Shown here: positions 45,972 to 55,421 of the stretch, piece after piece
Layout: each line of letters begins with the position of its first letter
How positions within the stretch are numbered: the stretch's first letter is position 1
DNA from: Kribbella caucasensis
GTDB taxonomy: Bacteria; Actinomycetota; Actinomycetes; Propionibacteriales; Kribbellaceae
Assembly: GCF_004361855.1 (NCBI RefSeq)
Contig: NZ_SNWQ01000024.1
Coordinates: 1 to 64,000 of the forward strand
Reading direction: 5' to 3'
DNA length: 64,000 nucleotides
Notes under the pieces: generated by a model
What the model was told of the DNA's origin: nothing
What the model saw: the letters and a program-made list of their open reading frames with translations, nothing else
The model's database searches: none
Translations under genes and position numbers: made by a program

Positions 45972-47918
45972 GTGAGGCGATCACTGACGGTTCTGATGGC
46001 TTTCCTGCTAGCGACGACGGCAACGGGGGCCGCCTACGCACACGATCCCGACGAGATCAAGAGCGGGGAGGACGTCAATGACTTCCTCCTCCACAGCGAT
46101 CAGCACGGACCGCTGACCGGCCATCTGCCACCCACGCAGAAGGACGTCGAACTGGTCAGCAAGCTTGAGCTCACCGATCTGGAGAGCGGCATCGCCGATG
46201 TGGGCTACTTCAACGACCACGCCTACCTCAATGCCTGGGCGCCGAACTGCCCGAACGGCGGCGGTGTGCACGTGGTGGACGTCGGCAACCCCGCGGAGCC
46301 GCGGAAGGTCGGGTTCCTGGCGGCGAATCCGAACGAGTACCCGGGTGAGGGCATTCACGTCATGCACGTGGATACGCCGTACTTCACCGGCGACCTGCTG
46401 CTGCACAACAACGAGGCGTGCAGCTCGGCCACGCCATCGACGCTGGGAATGTCGATCTGGAACGTCACCGATCCCGCCAACCCGGTCAAGCTGAATCAGT
46501 TCGGCGATGCTGTTCCCACCCCAGCCCTGTTCAGCACGGGGACCTACCACAGCATCCACAGCGTCCAGGGCTTCACCCAGCCCGGCAAAGCCTTCGCGGT
46601 GATGATCGACAACGAGGAAGGTTTTGGGCCCCCGTTCAAGGATGTCGACATCGTTGACATCACCAACCCCGCTGCTCCGGTGATCGTCGCCGAGGTGGGG
46701 CTGGAGGACTGGCCGGCCGCACAGGCCCCGCTGGCCAACGGTGACACCGTGTTCTTCCACGACGTCCAGTTCAAGCGGATCCGCGGCCACGACTTCCTCG
46801 CCGTCTCCTACTGGGACGCCGGACAGGTCCTCCTGAACGTGGACAATCCCGCCAACCCGGCGTTCGTCGGCGACTCCGACTACCTCAGCCCCGACCCGGA
46901 GACCGGGTTCACGATCTCCGAGGGCAACAGCCACGAGTCCTACTGGAGCAGCAACAGCAAGTTCCTGCTGTCAACCGACGAGGACTTCTCCCCCAACCGG
47001 ACGCTCTTCGAGATCACCACCGGAGCAAACGCCGGCGCCTACGGCGCTGGGGAGTTCGGGTGGACGCCTCCGATCGCCAATGAACCAGGCGGGATGATCA
47101 ACGGTCCAGTGGTCTTCGGCGGGCGCGGCTGCATCAACGCCGGCCCCAACGCCGGTCCCGACACGGTGCCGGGAGAGCCATCGCCGCCACCGGCCAGCGC
47201 GATCCCCGCGGGTCCCGGCGAGGAGAAGACCGTGGTCTTCTCCCGAGGCACCTGTTTCTTCTCCACCAAGGTGGCCGCGGGCCAGGACCTCGGCTATGAC
47301 GCAGTGATCATCGGCCAGAGCCACGGCGCGACCAGGAACGGCATCCTGACCGACGGGTTCACCTGCGGTGCCCAGGGACACAACTACGACGAGCAGATCC
47401 CGGCGATCTGCACCGGGCACCGCGCCATGCACGTGCTGTTCAACGACCCGCCGCAGTACACCGGTCCGGAAGGAACCGACATTCCCGTTGGGACGATCGG
47501 TGAGAAGTACCAAGCCCGCGGCGTGTTCGACGGCTGGGGCTACCTGAACCTGCACGACGCGACCAAGCCCAACCTCCCGATCATCGGCACCTATGCGGTC
47601 GCGGAGTCGCTTGATCCCGCCTTTGCCAGCGGGTTCGGGATCCTGTCCATCCACGAGATCAAGACCGACCCCCGCGAGGAGAACCTCGGCTACATCTCGT
47701 ACTACAACGCCGGATTCCGGGTGGTCCGGTTCAACACGAAGGGGATCTCCGAGGTCGGGCGCTTCATCGATGTCGGCGGCAACGACTTCTGGGGCGTGTT
47801 CCCGATCGGGGACGAGACCGTTGGACACGGCTACTCCGGCCCGACCACGGGCGAGAGTCCGTTCGTCCTCGCCAGTGACCGCGACTTCGGCCTTTACATC
47901 TTCCGGTACACCGGGTGA
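45972..47918 (+). CDS. Secreted LVIVD-type beta-propeller protein with PA-like insert, 648 aa
   Basis: A signal peptide (RRSLTVLMAFLLATTATGAAYA) precedes LVIVD-type repeats VHVVDVGNPAEP, MSIWNVTDPANP, VDIVDITNPAAP, VLLNVDNPANPA and LNLHDATKPNLP. Between repeats, about residues 375-500, lies a protease-associated-like segment (VVFSRGTCFFSTKVAAGQD, LGYDAVIIG), a module usually found in peptidases and receptors. It ends SDRDFGLYIFRYTG. GTG 45972 follows GGGAGGG at 7 bases. It is extracellular; function unknown. A strong terminator follows. Confidence 0.82.
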   Translation: MRRSLTVLMAFLLATTATGAAYAHDPDEIKSGEDVNDFLLHSDQHGPLTGHLPPTQKDVELVSKLELTDLESGIADVGYFNDHAYLNAWAPNCPNGGGVHVVDVGNPAEPRKVGFLAANPNEYPGEGIHVMHVDTPYFTGDLLLHNNEACSSATPSTLGMSIWNVTDPANPVKLNQFGDAVPTPALFSTGTYHSIHSVQGFTQPGKAFAVMIDNEEGFGPPFKDVDIVDITNPAAPVIVAEVGLEDWPAAQAPLANGDTVFFHDVQFKRIRGHDFLAVSYWDAGQVLLNVDNPANPAFVGDSDYLSPDPETGFTISEGNSHESYWSSNSKFLLSTDEDFSPNRTLFEITTGANAGAYGAGEFGWTPPIANEPGGMINGPVVFGGRGCINAGPNAGPDTVPGEPSPPPASAIPAGPGEEKTVVFSRGTCFFSTKVAAGQDLGYDAVIIGQSHGATRNGILTDGFTCGAQGHNYDEQIPAICTGHRAMHVLFNDPPQYTGPEGTDIPVGTIGEKYQARGVFDGWGYLNLHDATKPNLPIIGTYAVAESLDPAFASGFGILSIHEIKTDPREENLGYISYYNAGFRVVRFNTKGISEVGRFIDVGGNDFWGVFPIGDETVGHGYSGPTTGESPFVLASDRDFGLYIFRYTG

Positions 47919-47933
47919 CCCCCGGCGCCCGAA

Positions 47934-47970
47934 CGAGGAGGGCCCCCGGATGGCCCGTGGGCCCTCCTCG
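47934..47970 (+). terminator. Hairpin after the LVIVD/PA gene
   Basis: CGAGGAGGGCCC (47934-47945) pairs perfectly with GGGCCCTCCTCG (47959-47970) over a 13-base loop, 15 bases past the stop at 47918. Confidence 0.8.
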
Positions 47971-48094
47971 CGTTGCTCGGAGAACTGCGATACGCCGGGA
48001 CTCCGGCCGCACAACCCGACGGTCGGAGCGCAGCGCCCGAATCTCAGTCAGAGGCATGCTCACTACCACCGACACAGCGTGAGGACCGCGCCCC

Positions 48095-51000
48095 TCAACT
48101 CGTCGGAGTCGGGCAGGCGATCGGACCGCTCGTCGTACACGCGATCCGGCCCTGGATCGTCGGCGAGACGGTGCCCGCCGTGGCGATGTGATCCGCGACG
48201 ACCTGGTCCATTACGTCTCGGGTCGTCGCCCGGCTGCGGAAGTCCGGGTAGCCGTCGCCACCGGCCACCATGAAGTCGTTCTCGGCGATGGTGTACGTCG
48301 CTGCGGCGCTCAGGTCCACCGCGGCGCCGGTGCACGAACCGTCGGCAGCCTGGCGAACCGCGCCGGTCACCCGGCTGCCCGCGGGCCGCGCGATGTCGTA
48401 GCCGACGCACAGGCCCGACACCTGCGGGTAGCGGCCGGACACAGCCGGCATCGCGGAGACGCCGTTCTCCAGCATGGTCTTCAGCTCGGCTCCGTTGACC
48501 TGCAACGTGACGACGACGTTCCCGAACGGCAGCACACCCAGTACCTGCCCGCGGCTGATGGGGAACGGCGGCGGTGTGTATGCCGGGCAGAAGTCGTCGG
48601 GACTGTCGGTCGTCGGGCAGGTGAGGTCGGCGCGCAGCCCGCCGGAGTTCGTGATCGCGAAGTCCACGCCGTACGTCGTCCGCATCGCGTCGGCGACCAC
48701 ATTGCCGACCAGCGACTCGCAGGTCCGGCCGGCCGTGTTGCCGCAGGAGTCGGTGCGTGGCACGAAGACGGTCGAGTTCCCGATGACTGTGCCGAGGATC
48801 GGGCTCAGCTGGGCGTTGAGTTCGTTCAGGCGGGCCTGGATCCGCGCATCCGGTGTCACGCCGATGTTCCACGGCTGGTGGAAGTCGGCCGTCTGGTAGA
48901 CCACGTCACCAGTGGCGGCGTCGACAACGAGGCGGACCCGGGTGAACCGGACGCCCTTGCTGCGGTTCTCGACCACCAGTACGCCGTTGGCGCGGCTCGA
49001 CAGCACCTGGAAGTCGGTGTGGTCACCGATCACGGTGTCGACCTTGCGGGCCCCGTCGGCCAGGTCGACGAGCGGACCCGCCGGGTTGGTGAGCGTGCCC
49101 GACGTGGCGCCAAGGTGGCCGAGGGCAACGATCGTCCGCACGCCTTGCCGTTCGAGCTGCTCGGCTCGCTGGTTCACGGCGGTGAGCGGATCGGAGACGA
49201 CGAACGGTCCGAGGACGCCGGGCTTGGTGAGCTCAGGGATGTCGGGGTTGGAGAACCCGACGAAGGCGACCTGGATGTCACCGAACCGGAGTACCCGGGA
49301 CTTCGACCACTCTTCCGGGGTGTCCCCGGTCCGCACGTCGAGGATGTTCGCCGACACGTACTTGAAGTCGGCGAGCGGGATGAGCTCGTCCCGCAGGTAC
49401 TGCTCGCCTCGGTCGAAGTTGTGGTTACCGAGACCGTCGAGTCCGAACCCCATCAGGTTCATCAGCTCGATCGTCGGCTTGTCGCCGAAGAAGGCCGAGA
49501 TCGGCGGAGTCGCGCCGACTGCGTCCCCTGCCGTGAGCGTGATGTGCCCGTCCCGGGCCTCGGCCCGATAGGCGTCGAACCACGGCTTGAGGAACGCGGC
49601 ACCACCGATTGCGAAGGACGGGTTGCTCGCCCCGCCACCGGACAGGGTGTCGGCCGCCTCGGCCAACGGCACCAGCTGACCGTGGTAGTCGCTGATGTCG
49701 AGCACCGTTACCTCGCGCAGCGACCCGGTGCCCAGGAGAGCGTCGTACAGGATCTTCCCGCGCGCGTTCTGCGGTCCGGGGATGCCGAGCAGGAAGGCGA
49801 CTGTCGGCGCGACATCGATCGCCCGTACGCCGGGCAGCGGCGCGCGCTGGCGGATCCCCGGCCCGGCGGCGATGAAGGTGCCGTGCATGTTGACGTTGCG
49901 GGACAAGTCGACGAGACCCGGCAGATAGCCGTGCTGACCGAAGAACTGCGAGAACGCGAACGTCTGCCCAGGGACCGCCGCGTCGGTCTGGTACGGCGGC
50001 CGGAACACCACGACCACATCGCCGCTGCGGTTCGGATGCAACGAGTCCGAACCGTCGACGTTGCGCAGGTCCTCCTTGCGCAGCACGGTGGCGACCACCT
50101 GCTTGCCTGGGTTCTCCGCATCGGTCAGGCCCTGGAACGCCGCGACGATCTGGTTGCGGACGGCGTCGTACTGGCTTGCCGGGATCACACCGCCCGGGTC
50201 GCGGCCGGCGACGCTGAGGTAGATCTGCGCGGTCCCGCCGGCGTGGCACTCCTTCGCCCGTGCGCCCGGCGCAGCGCGGCAATTGCTGATCTGCTCGGCG
50301 CCCAGCCCCAGGTCGGCCAGCACTTTGCTCACGTTGACGGCCCGCCACTGCGGCGCGAAACCGTGGTCACTCGACACGAACGTCGTCGGGGCGCCGCCCA
50401 TCAGCGACCTGGCCAGCGCGAGCGTGTCATCGGCCTCGACGTACGCCGACCGGATGTAGCCCTCCCGTACCGCGAGCCGTCCATCGGGGACGTCATCATT
50501 CGTCGCGTCGTCGAAGTACGGGTTCGGGTCGCCGTCCAGGTCGGTCGGCGTTACGAGCGCCATGAACTGGTGGCTGAACTCGTCGGTCACCGGGGTGCCT
50601 GCGAGCAGCAGGTCCGGTCGGACGCCGAGGTCGTCGGCGATGAACCGCAGGTAGGCGAAGTGGGCGTCCTTCCACATCAGGCCCTGCTCGACATAGGTGT
50701 CCTCGTCGACGATCCCGGCCTCCAGGGGCGCGAAGTCAGCCGCCGTCGAGCTCGGGAACCGCGCGTTCAGCGTCTCCTCGAAGCCGCCCGGCGCCGAGCA
50801 GCCCGGCGCATAGGTACAGCCGTTGTACGTCGCGTTGGCCCGGGCGATCGAGGTGAAGTAGATCCGGAACTTCGACAGGTCGGGCGCCAGGTCGACCGCC
50901 TTGAGGTAGTACCCCGCGGTGAGCCCGGCGCGGCCGCCGGTGAGGCTGACCTTGACGTCAGCCCAATCGCCCTGGCCGAGATCGGCTGCCGCTGCGTCGC

Positions 51001-51826
51001 CGTCCTTACCGGCAGTGGCCGGTACGACGAGCACATGGTCGTAGTTGGTCGTGGCATCGTCGGTGGAGTCGAAGATGTACAGGTCGTAGAACCGGTCGAT
51101 ATTGTCGGCTGCCGGGAAGGCGGTGTTGGTCAGCTGCAGCCGCTCCTGCTTCGCGGGACTGTAGGTCGTCGGTACGTCGGTCCAGCCGGTCGCCGCATCG
51201 AGGTCGACCCGGTTGTAGGTGACGCCGAACGCGTTGGCGCCGGCGGGCTGGCCGGGCAGGTCGTAGTTGAGCAGCACCCCGCGATCGGAGAAGAAGGTGC
51301 GGAAGTCGACGACCGGGCCGCGCAGGGCAGGCACGTAACTGCGGGCCCCCACCCACTCGACCGCGGCCACCGTCTTCCCGGCACGCTCCGCCGCCTGAGC
51401 GACGGTGTCGCTCTGCAGGATCCCGGTCGCGGCGAACGACGTCCGGTTGTTGAAGTTGCCCTCGCCGGTGCGGTGGAACGTGTTGTTGGTCGAGCCGTGC
51501 TCACCGGGCCAAGTGCCGGTCGCAAGGGTCGCCCAGCCGACACCGGTATTCGGCGGGAAGCCCTGGGTCAGACCATTGACACCCTTGACCCCTGCCGCCT
51601 GCAGAGCCGCCATCGTCGGTACCGCACCCTCCGCAGCGTACCGGTCAACCAGATCCGGACGCATACCGTCCGCGGCGAAGAGCACCACCCGACGATCGGG
51701 CAGGTCGACCGCCTCCGCGAGAGGCTGCGTCGCTCCGGCGGGCACACCACCGGCTACCCCCAGCCACGAAACCGACACCGCCAGAGTCGTTGCCACAGCC
51801 AACAAGGCATCGTTCGTACGGCGCAT
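48095..51826 (-). CDS. Secreted phosphodiesterase/5'-nucleotidase fusion, 1243 aa
   Basis: A signal peptide (about 1-33) is followed by two phosphohydrolases. Residues about 45-700 are an alkaline-phosphatase-superfamily phosphodiesterase/nucleotide pyrophosphatase: FAADGMRPDL, nucleophile-region PPNTGVGWATLATGTWPGEHG given as PPNTGVGW and ATLATGTWPGEHG, TDEFSHQFM, SSDHGFAPQW and NMHGTFIAAGPG. Residues about 705-1000 are a 5'-nucleotidase metallophosphatase (VLDISDYHGQ, GLGNHNFDRG, GDHTDF) and 1020-1235 its substrate-binding domain (ITNSGGLRADL, VLPFGNVV, YTIAENDFMVAGGDGY). It could degrade extracellular nucleotides or nucleic-acid fragments to nucleosides and phosphate. GGAGG sits 6 bases before ATG 51826. 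The long plus-strand open frame opposite is a shadow. Confidence 0.87.
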   Translation of the reverse strand: MRRTNDALLAVATTLAVSVSWLGVAGGVPAGATQPLAEAVDLPDRRVVLFAADGMRPDLVDRYAAEGAVPTMAALQAAGVKGVNGLTQGFPPNTGVGWATLATGTWPGEHGSTNNTFHRTGEGNFNNRTSFAATGILQSDTVAQAAERAGKTVAAVEWVGARSYVPALRGPVVDFRTFFSDRGVLLNYDLPGQPAGANAFGVTYNRVDLDAATGWTDVPTTYSPAKQERLQLTNTAFPAADNIDRFYDLYIFDSTDDATTNYDHVLVVPATAGKDGDAAAADLGQGDWADVKVSLTGGRAGLTAGYYLKAVDLAPDLSKFRIYFTSIARANATYNGCTYAPGCSAPGGFEETLNARFPSSTAADFAPLEAGIVDEDTYVEQGLMWKDAHFAYLRFIADDLGVRPDLLLAGTPVTDEFSHQFMALVTPTDLDGDPNPYFDDATNDDVPDGRLAVREGYIRSAYVEADDTLALARSLMGGAPTTFVSSDHGFAPQWRAVNVSKVLADLGLGAEQISNCRAAPGARAKECHAGGTAQIYLSVAGRDPGGVIPASQYDAVRNQIVAAFQGLTDAENPGKQVVATVLRKEDLRNVDGSDSLHPNRSGDVVVVFRPPYQTDAAVPGQTFAFSQFFGQHGYLPGLVDLSRNVNMHGTFIAAGPGIRQRAPLPGVRAIDVAPTVAFLLGIPGPQNARGKILYDALLGTGSLREVTVLDISDYHGQLVPLAEAADTLSGGGASNPSFAIGGAAFLKPWFDAYRAEARDGHITLTAGDAVGATPPISAFFGDKPTIELMNLMGFGLDGLGNHNFDRGEQYLRDELIPLADFKYVSANILDVRTGDTPEEWSKSRVLRFGDIQVAFVGFSNPDIPELTKPGVLGPFVVSDPLTAVNQRAEQLERQGVRTIVALGHLGATSGTLTNPAGPLVDLADGARKVDTVIGDHTDFQVLSSRANGVLVVENRSKGVRFTRVRLVVDAATGDVVYQTADFHQPWNIGVTPDARIQARLNELNAQLSPILGTVIGNSTVFVPRTDSCGNTAGRTCESLVGNVVADAMRTTYGVDFAITNSGGLRADLTCPTTDSPDDFCPAYTPPPFPISRGQVLGVLPFGNVVVTLQVNGAELKTMLENGVSAMPAVSGRYPQVSGLCVGYDIARPAGSRVTGAVRQAADGSCTGAAVDLSAAATYTIAENDFMVAGGDGYPDFRSRATTRDVMDQVVADHIATAGTVSPTIQGRIACTTSGPIACPTPTS

Positions 51827-52101
51827 CTCCGACCTCCGTAGGACGCCCACCCCGAGAGACCGATCTCTTCGTGACGTTAGCCCCGCCACAGATGTCTGGA
51901 AAGCCCTCGGCCCGATGCAAACCTAAGACGCGTCCTTGCCTGGGGAGTGGGAGGGAACCATCCACCGTCGGTGACTGTGTGCGAGGTGTCCGCTGCCGGG
52001 TGTGATCACGTGACCTGGGCACCGCCGACTCGTTGATCAGTCAGATTCCGCCCGAATCCCGTCCACCGCCCGTTGGACGAAATCAGTGAGGAGCAGCAGC
52101 G

Positions 52102-55100
52102 ATGCGCACTTCCCTCATCACAAGATCCCTCGCGTTGTTCGCCGCGGGGCTGACCGCCACCGTAAGCCTTGGTGCCGGCGCAGGAGCCGTGACAGCCCCA
52201 TCCGCAGATGCAACCGCAGCGCCGGACACGATCACCGACATCCGCACAGCCGCCACGGCCCTCGTCGCTCCGACCGCAGAGCAGCTCACCGAGGTACGTC
52301 AATTGCTCGCGGCTGCGGGCCCGGGTGCCCGGGTGAGCTGGGATGGGCGCTACGGCACCCCGCGCACGATCCGGCCCGCGGTCGGTGGCGCGTTGTCGGG
52401 GCCTCTGCCGGGTTCCGCGGTCGAGGTCGCCCGGGCCTGGCTGACCGAGCACCGCGCGATGCTCGGCCTGGATGCCGTGGACATCGCAGCGATGGTGATC
52501 CGGCGCGACCACCAGTTGCCAGGAACCGGTACCCACGTGGTGAATCTGACCCAGGTGTTCGGCGGACTGGCTGCGGCCCGCGGCGGATCCGTGGGTGTCA
52601 TGGTCGCGTCCGACGGCCGCGTCCTCGGCTATACAGGCTCGACCAGTCGCGGCCGCGGCTTGCTCGGCTCGTTCGTCCTGTCCCCGGAGGTCGCCGTCGG
52701 CAAGGTTGCCGCCACGCTCGCGCCGGTGACGACGTACACCGCGTCACTCACCGGCGCCACGCAGGCCGGCTACCAGGTGGTTGCCCGCGGCCCCTTCGCG
52801 GCCGACTCCTATGTCCGCAAGGTGGCCTTCGGTACCGCCGGCGGTGGGCGCGCGGCGTACCAGGTGCTGTTCGTCAAGGCGCAGCACGAAGCGTACGACG
52901 TGGTGGCGGACGCCGCGTCAGGTGAGATCCTCTATCGGCGCAGTCTTGTCCAGCACGAGGGTCCGCTCGATCCTGAGGGCACCGTGTACCGGAACTACCC
53001 GGGCGCGCCGGCGGGAGGCACTCCTGAGCGGGTCTCGTTCGGCCGGACCGCCGAGTCGCCGAACGGCTGGGTGGACCTACTCGGTCTCGCCGGCACCGGC
53101 GTGACGACCTTCGGCAACAACGCCAACTCACACGCCAACTGGTCGAACTTCATCGGACCGATCGACCCCGGCCCGCGCCCGGTGAACCCGCTGGGCAAGT
53201 TCAACTACGCCTTCACCGATCAGTGGGGCGCGCAGCAGTGCGCCGTCCCGTCGTATGCGCAGGACGTCGACCCGTCGGCAACCAACCTCTTCTACCACCA
53301 CAACCGGATCCACGACGAGTTCTACGATCTGGGCTTCACCGAGACCGCCGGCAACTTTCAGATCAACAACTTCGGCAAAGGCGGGCTGGGCGGGGACGCG
53401 ATCCACGGTCTGGTCCAGGCCGGTGCGCTGAGCGGCGGTGCCCCGACGTACACGGGCCGCGACAACGCCTACATGCTGACGCTGCCGGATGGCATCGCGC
53501 CGTGGAGCGGGATGTTCCTCTGGGAGCCGATCAACGACGCGTTCGAGGGCAAGTGCCGCGATGGTGACTTCGACGCCGGGGTGATCGAGCACGAGTACGC
53601 ACACGGCTTGTCCAACCGGTACGTCGGGACCGAGGACGGCGCACTCGGCGGTCATCAGTCCGGCTCGATGGGTGAGGGCTGGGGCGACTGGTACGGCCTC
53701 AACTACCTGCACCGCGAGGGGCTACAGACCACCTCTGAGCTCGGCGCCTACGCCACCGGCAACACCAACCGGGCGATCCGGAACTGGCCGTACGACAAGA
53801 ACCCGACGACTTTCGCCGACATCGGATACGACCTGACCGGCCCGGAGGTGCACGCCGACGGCGAGATCTGGACCGCGACCCTCTGGGACCTGCGCAAGGC
53901 GCTAGTGCAGAAGTACGGCCAGGCGCTCGGCTCCGAGATCGCGGCCCGTGGCGTCACCGATGCGATGCCGCTGTCGCCGAACGACCCGTCGATGCTCGAC
54001 ATGCGCGACGCGATCGTGACCGCGCTGGACAACCGGTACCACGCCCGCCCGGACGCAGGCGACCTGATCGATACCGTCTACACGGCGTTCGCCCGGCGCG
54101 GCATGGGCCTCACCGCGAGCAACAAGGCGACCCCCGAGGATCCGACCGGCGCGAACGACATCGACCCGGTACCGAGCTTCGAGCATCGCAGCCCGGCGCT
54201 CAACGGGCGTCTCACCGGGACCGTGCTGAACGCGTCCACCGGGAAGCCGGTTCCGAACGCGAAGATCATCCTCGGCATCTTCGAGGCTAAGGTGAGCCCG
54301 GTCGCACGGACGGGCCCGGACGGCCGGTTCACGATCCCGGCGACGGCCGGCAGCTACCCCGTGACCATCCAGGCCGCCGGCTTCGGCGCACGGACCTTCA
54401 GCGGGCTCGCCGTCACGGCCGGGAAGACCACCGCGCGACAGTTCAAGCTGGCCCCCAACCTGGCTTCCGCTGCCAACGGTGCCGCCGTGGTGTCGACCAC
54501 CAATCCGGACGGGGCCAAGTCACTGATCGACGACACCGAAGGCACCACCTTCTCGGCGGCGCCGGGCACCGGCAACGCCGTGGTGAGGTTGGCCGAACCC
54601 GCCGCGATCTCCGCGGTCCAGGTCTCGGCCTACAGCTCGTCCAGGTTCGAGGCACTGAAGTCGTTCACGCTGCAGACCAGCCCGGACGGCGTGACCTGGA
54701 CCACCGTGTCCGGTGCCTTCGGCAACGATGCCTTCAGCTACCAGGCACCGCGTCCCGTCGTACCTGACGTGCACAACAAGACGTTCAAGCTGGCCAAGCC
54801 GGTAACCGCCGGCTACGTGCGGTTCTGGACCGACGAGGCGATGGGCGAGACCAAGACCGCCGTCCAGACCGGAGACCTGCAGGTCTTCTCCGGCACGGTC
54901 CAATCGGTCGAACCGCTGCCGCCCACGCCGCCGGACGCGCCGGTCACGGAGGAGTTCACCATCGCCACGGGCGACCCCGCCAACGTGACCATGCCAGGTG
55001 TCACCGGCACGGAGTTCGTCCAGACCTGTAAGGCGCCGCCGGCCTCGCAGAACGTCGACGGTCACGTCACCACGCTGACCGGGGACGCTGGCGACGGCGC

Positions 55101-55308
55101 CCACGCGATCTCGGTCAAGGGGCAGGGCACCGGTGTTTGGGACCTGGACGTGTACTTCTACAACTCGTCCTGCCAACTTCTCGGCCAGGTCGCGACAGCC
55201 GCGGCCGACGAGACCGGAGTGATCCCCTCGAACGCGAAGTACGTGGTCACCCATCTCTTCCTCGGAGCGGCTGTGCCGGTCACACTCACCATCACCGACA
55301 CTCAGTAG
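52102..55308 (+). CDS. Secreted M36 (fungalysin-like) metallopeptidase, 1068 aa
   Basis: A signal peptide (about 1-30) and FTP/PepSY-like propeptide (about 60-290) precede an M36 catalytic domain with zinc motif HEYAH (497-501) and third ligand E525 in MGEGWGD. After about 690 a carboxypeptidase-regulatory-like domain (RLTGTVLNASTGKPVPNAKI) is followed by discoidin-like (about 780-940) and terminal beta domains. AGGAG lies 8 bases before ATG 52102. It is the second fungalysin in the window and differs from that at 31575 in its C-terminal modules. It diverges from the phosphodiesterase fusion gene. Confidence 0.9.
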   Translation: MRTSLITRSLALFAAGLTATVSLGAGAGAVTAPSADATAAPDTITDIRTAATALVAPTAEQLTEVRQLLAAAGPGARVSWDGRYGTPRTIRPAVGGALSGPLPGSAVEVARAWLTEHRAMLGLDAVDIAAMVIRRDHQLPGTGTHVVNLTQVFGGLAAARGGSVGVMVASDGRVLGYTGSTSRGRGLLGSFVLSPEVAVGKVAATLAPVTTYTASLTGATQAGYQVVARGPFAADSYVRKVAFGTAGGGRAAYQVLFVKAQHEAYDVVADAASGEILYRRSLVQHEGPLDPEGTVYRNYPGAPAGGTPERVSFGRTAESPNGWVDLLGLAGTGVTTFGNNANSHANWSNFIGPIDPGPRPVNPLGKFNYAFTDQWGAQQCAVPSYAQDVDPSATNLFYHHNRIHDEFYDLGFTETAGNFQINNFGKGGLGGDAIHGLVQAGALSGGAPTYTGRDNAYMLTLPDGIAPWSGMFLWEPINDAFEGKCRDGDFDAGVIEHEYAHGLSNRYVGTEDGALGGHQSGSMGEGWGDWYGLNYLHREGLQTTSELGAYATGNTNRAIRNWPYDKNPTTFADIGYDLTGPEVHADGEIWTATLWDLRKALVQKYGQALGSEIAARGVTDAMPLSPNDPSMLDMRDAIVTALDNRYHARPDAGDLIDTVYTAFARRGMGLTASNKATPEDPTGANDIDPVPSFEHRSPALNGRLTGTVLNASTGKPVPNAKIILGIFEAKVSPVARTGPDGRFTIPATAGSYPVTIQAAGFGARTFSGLAVTAGKTTARQFKLAPNLASAANGAAVVSTTNPDGAKSLIDDTEGTTFSAAPGTGNAVVRLAEPAAISAVQVSAYSSSRFEALKSFTLQTSPDGVTWTTVSGAFGNDAFSYQAPRPVVPDVHNKTFKLAKPVTAGYVRFWTDEAMGETKTAVQTGDLQVFSGTVQSVEPLPPTPPDAPVTEEFTIATGDPANVTMPGVTGTEFVQTCKAPPASQNVDGHVTTLTGDAGDGAHAISVKGQGTGVWDLDVYFYNSSCQLLGQVATAAADETGVIPSNAKYVVTHLFLGAAVPVTLTITDTQ

Positions 55309-55320
55309 CCGGAGTCGTAG

Positions 55321-55371
55321 CACCTCAAGGCCGGATCAGGCGCTCACGTCGGCTGGTCCGGCTGTGAGGTG
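55321..55371. terminator. Probable bidirectional hairpin
   Basis: CACCTCA (55321-55327) and GCCGGA (55330-55335) pair with TCCGGC (55357-55362) and TGAGGTG (55365-55371), with a small internal loop and a 21-base apical loop. It lies between convergent stops at 55308 and 55422. Confidence 0.45.
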
Positions 55372-55421
55372 GAGGACCTCAGGCCGTCGCGGGAACCCGT
55401 TTCAGGATCCGCCGGCTGCTG

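Noticed and set aside
48188..51841. 1217-codon plus-strand open frame
   Set aside because: It lies opposite the phosphodiesterase/nucleotidase gene, is Arg/Val/Gly-rich without motifs, and reflects GC-rich third positions.
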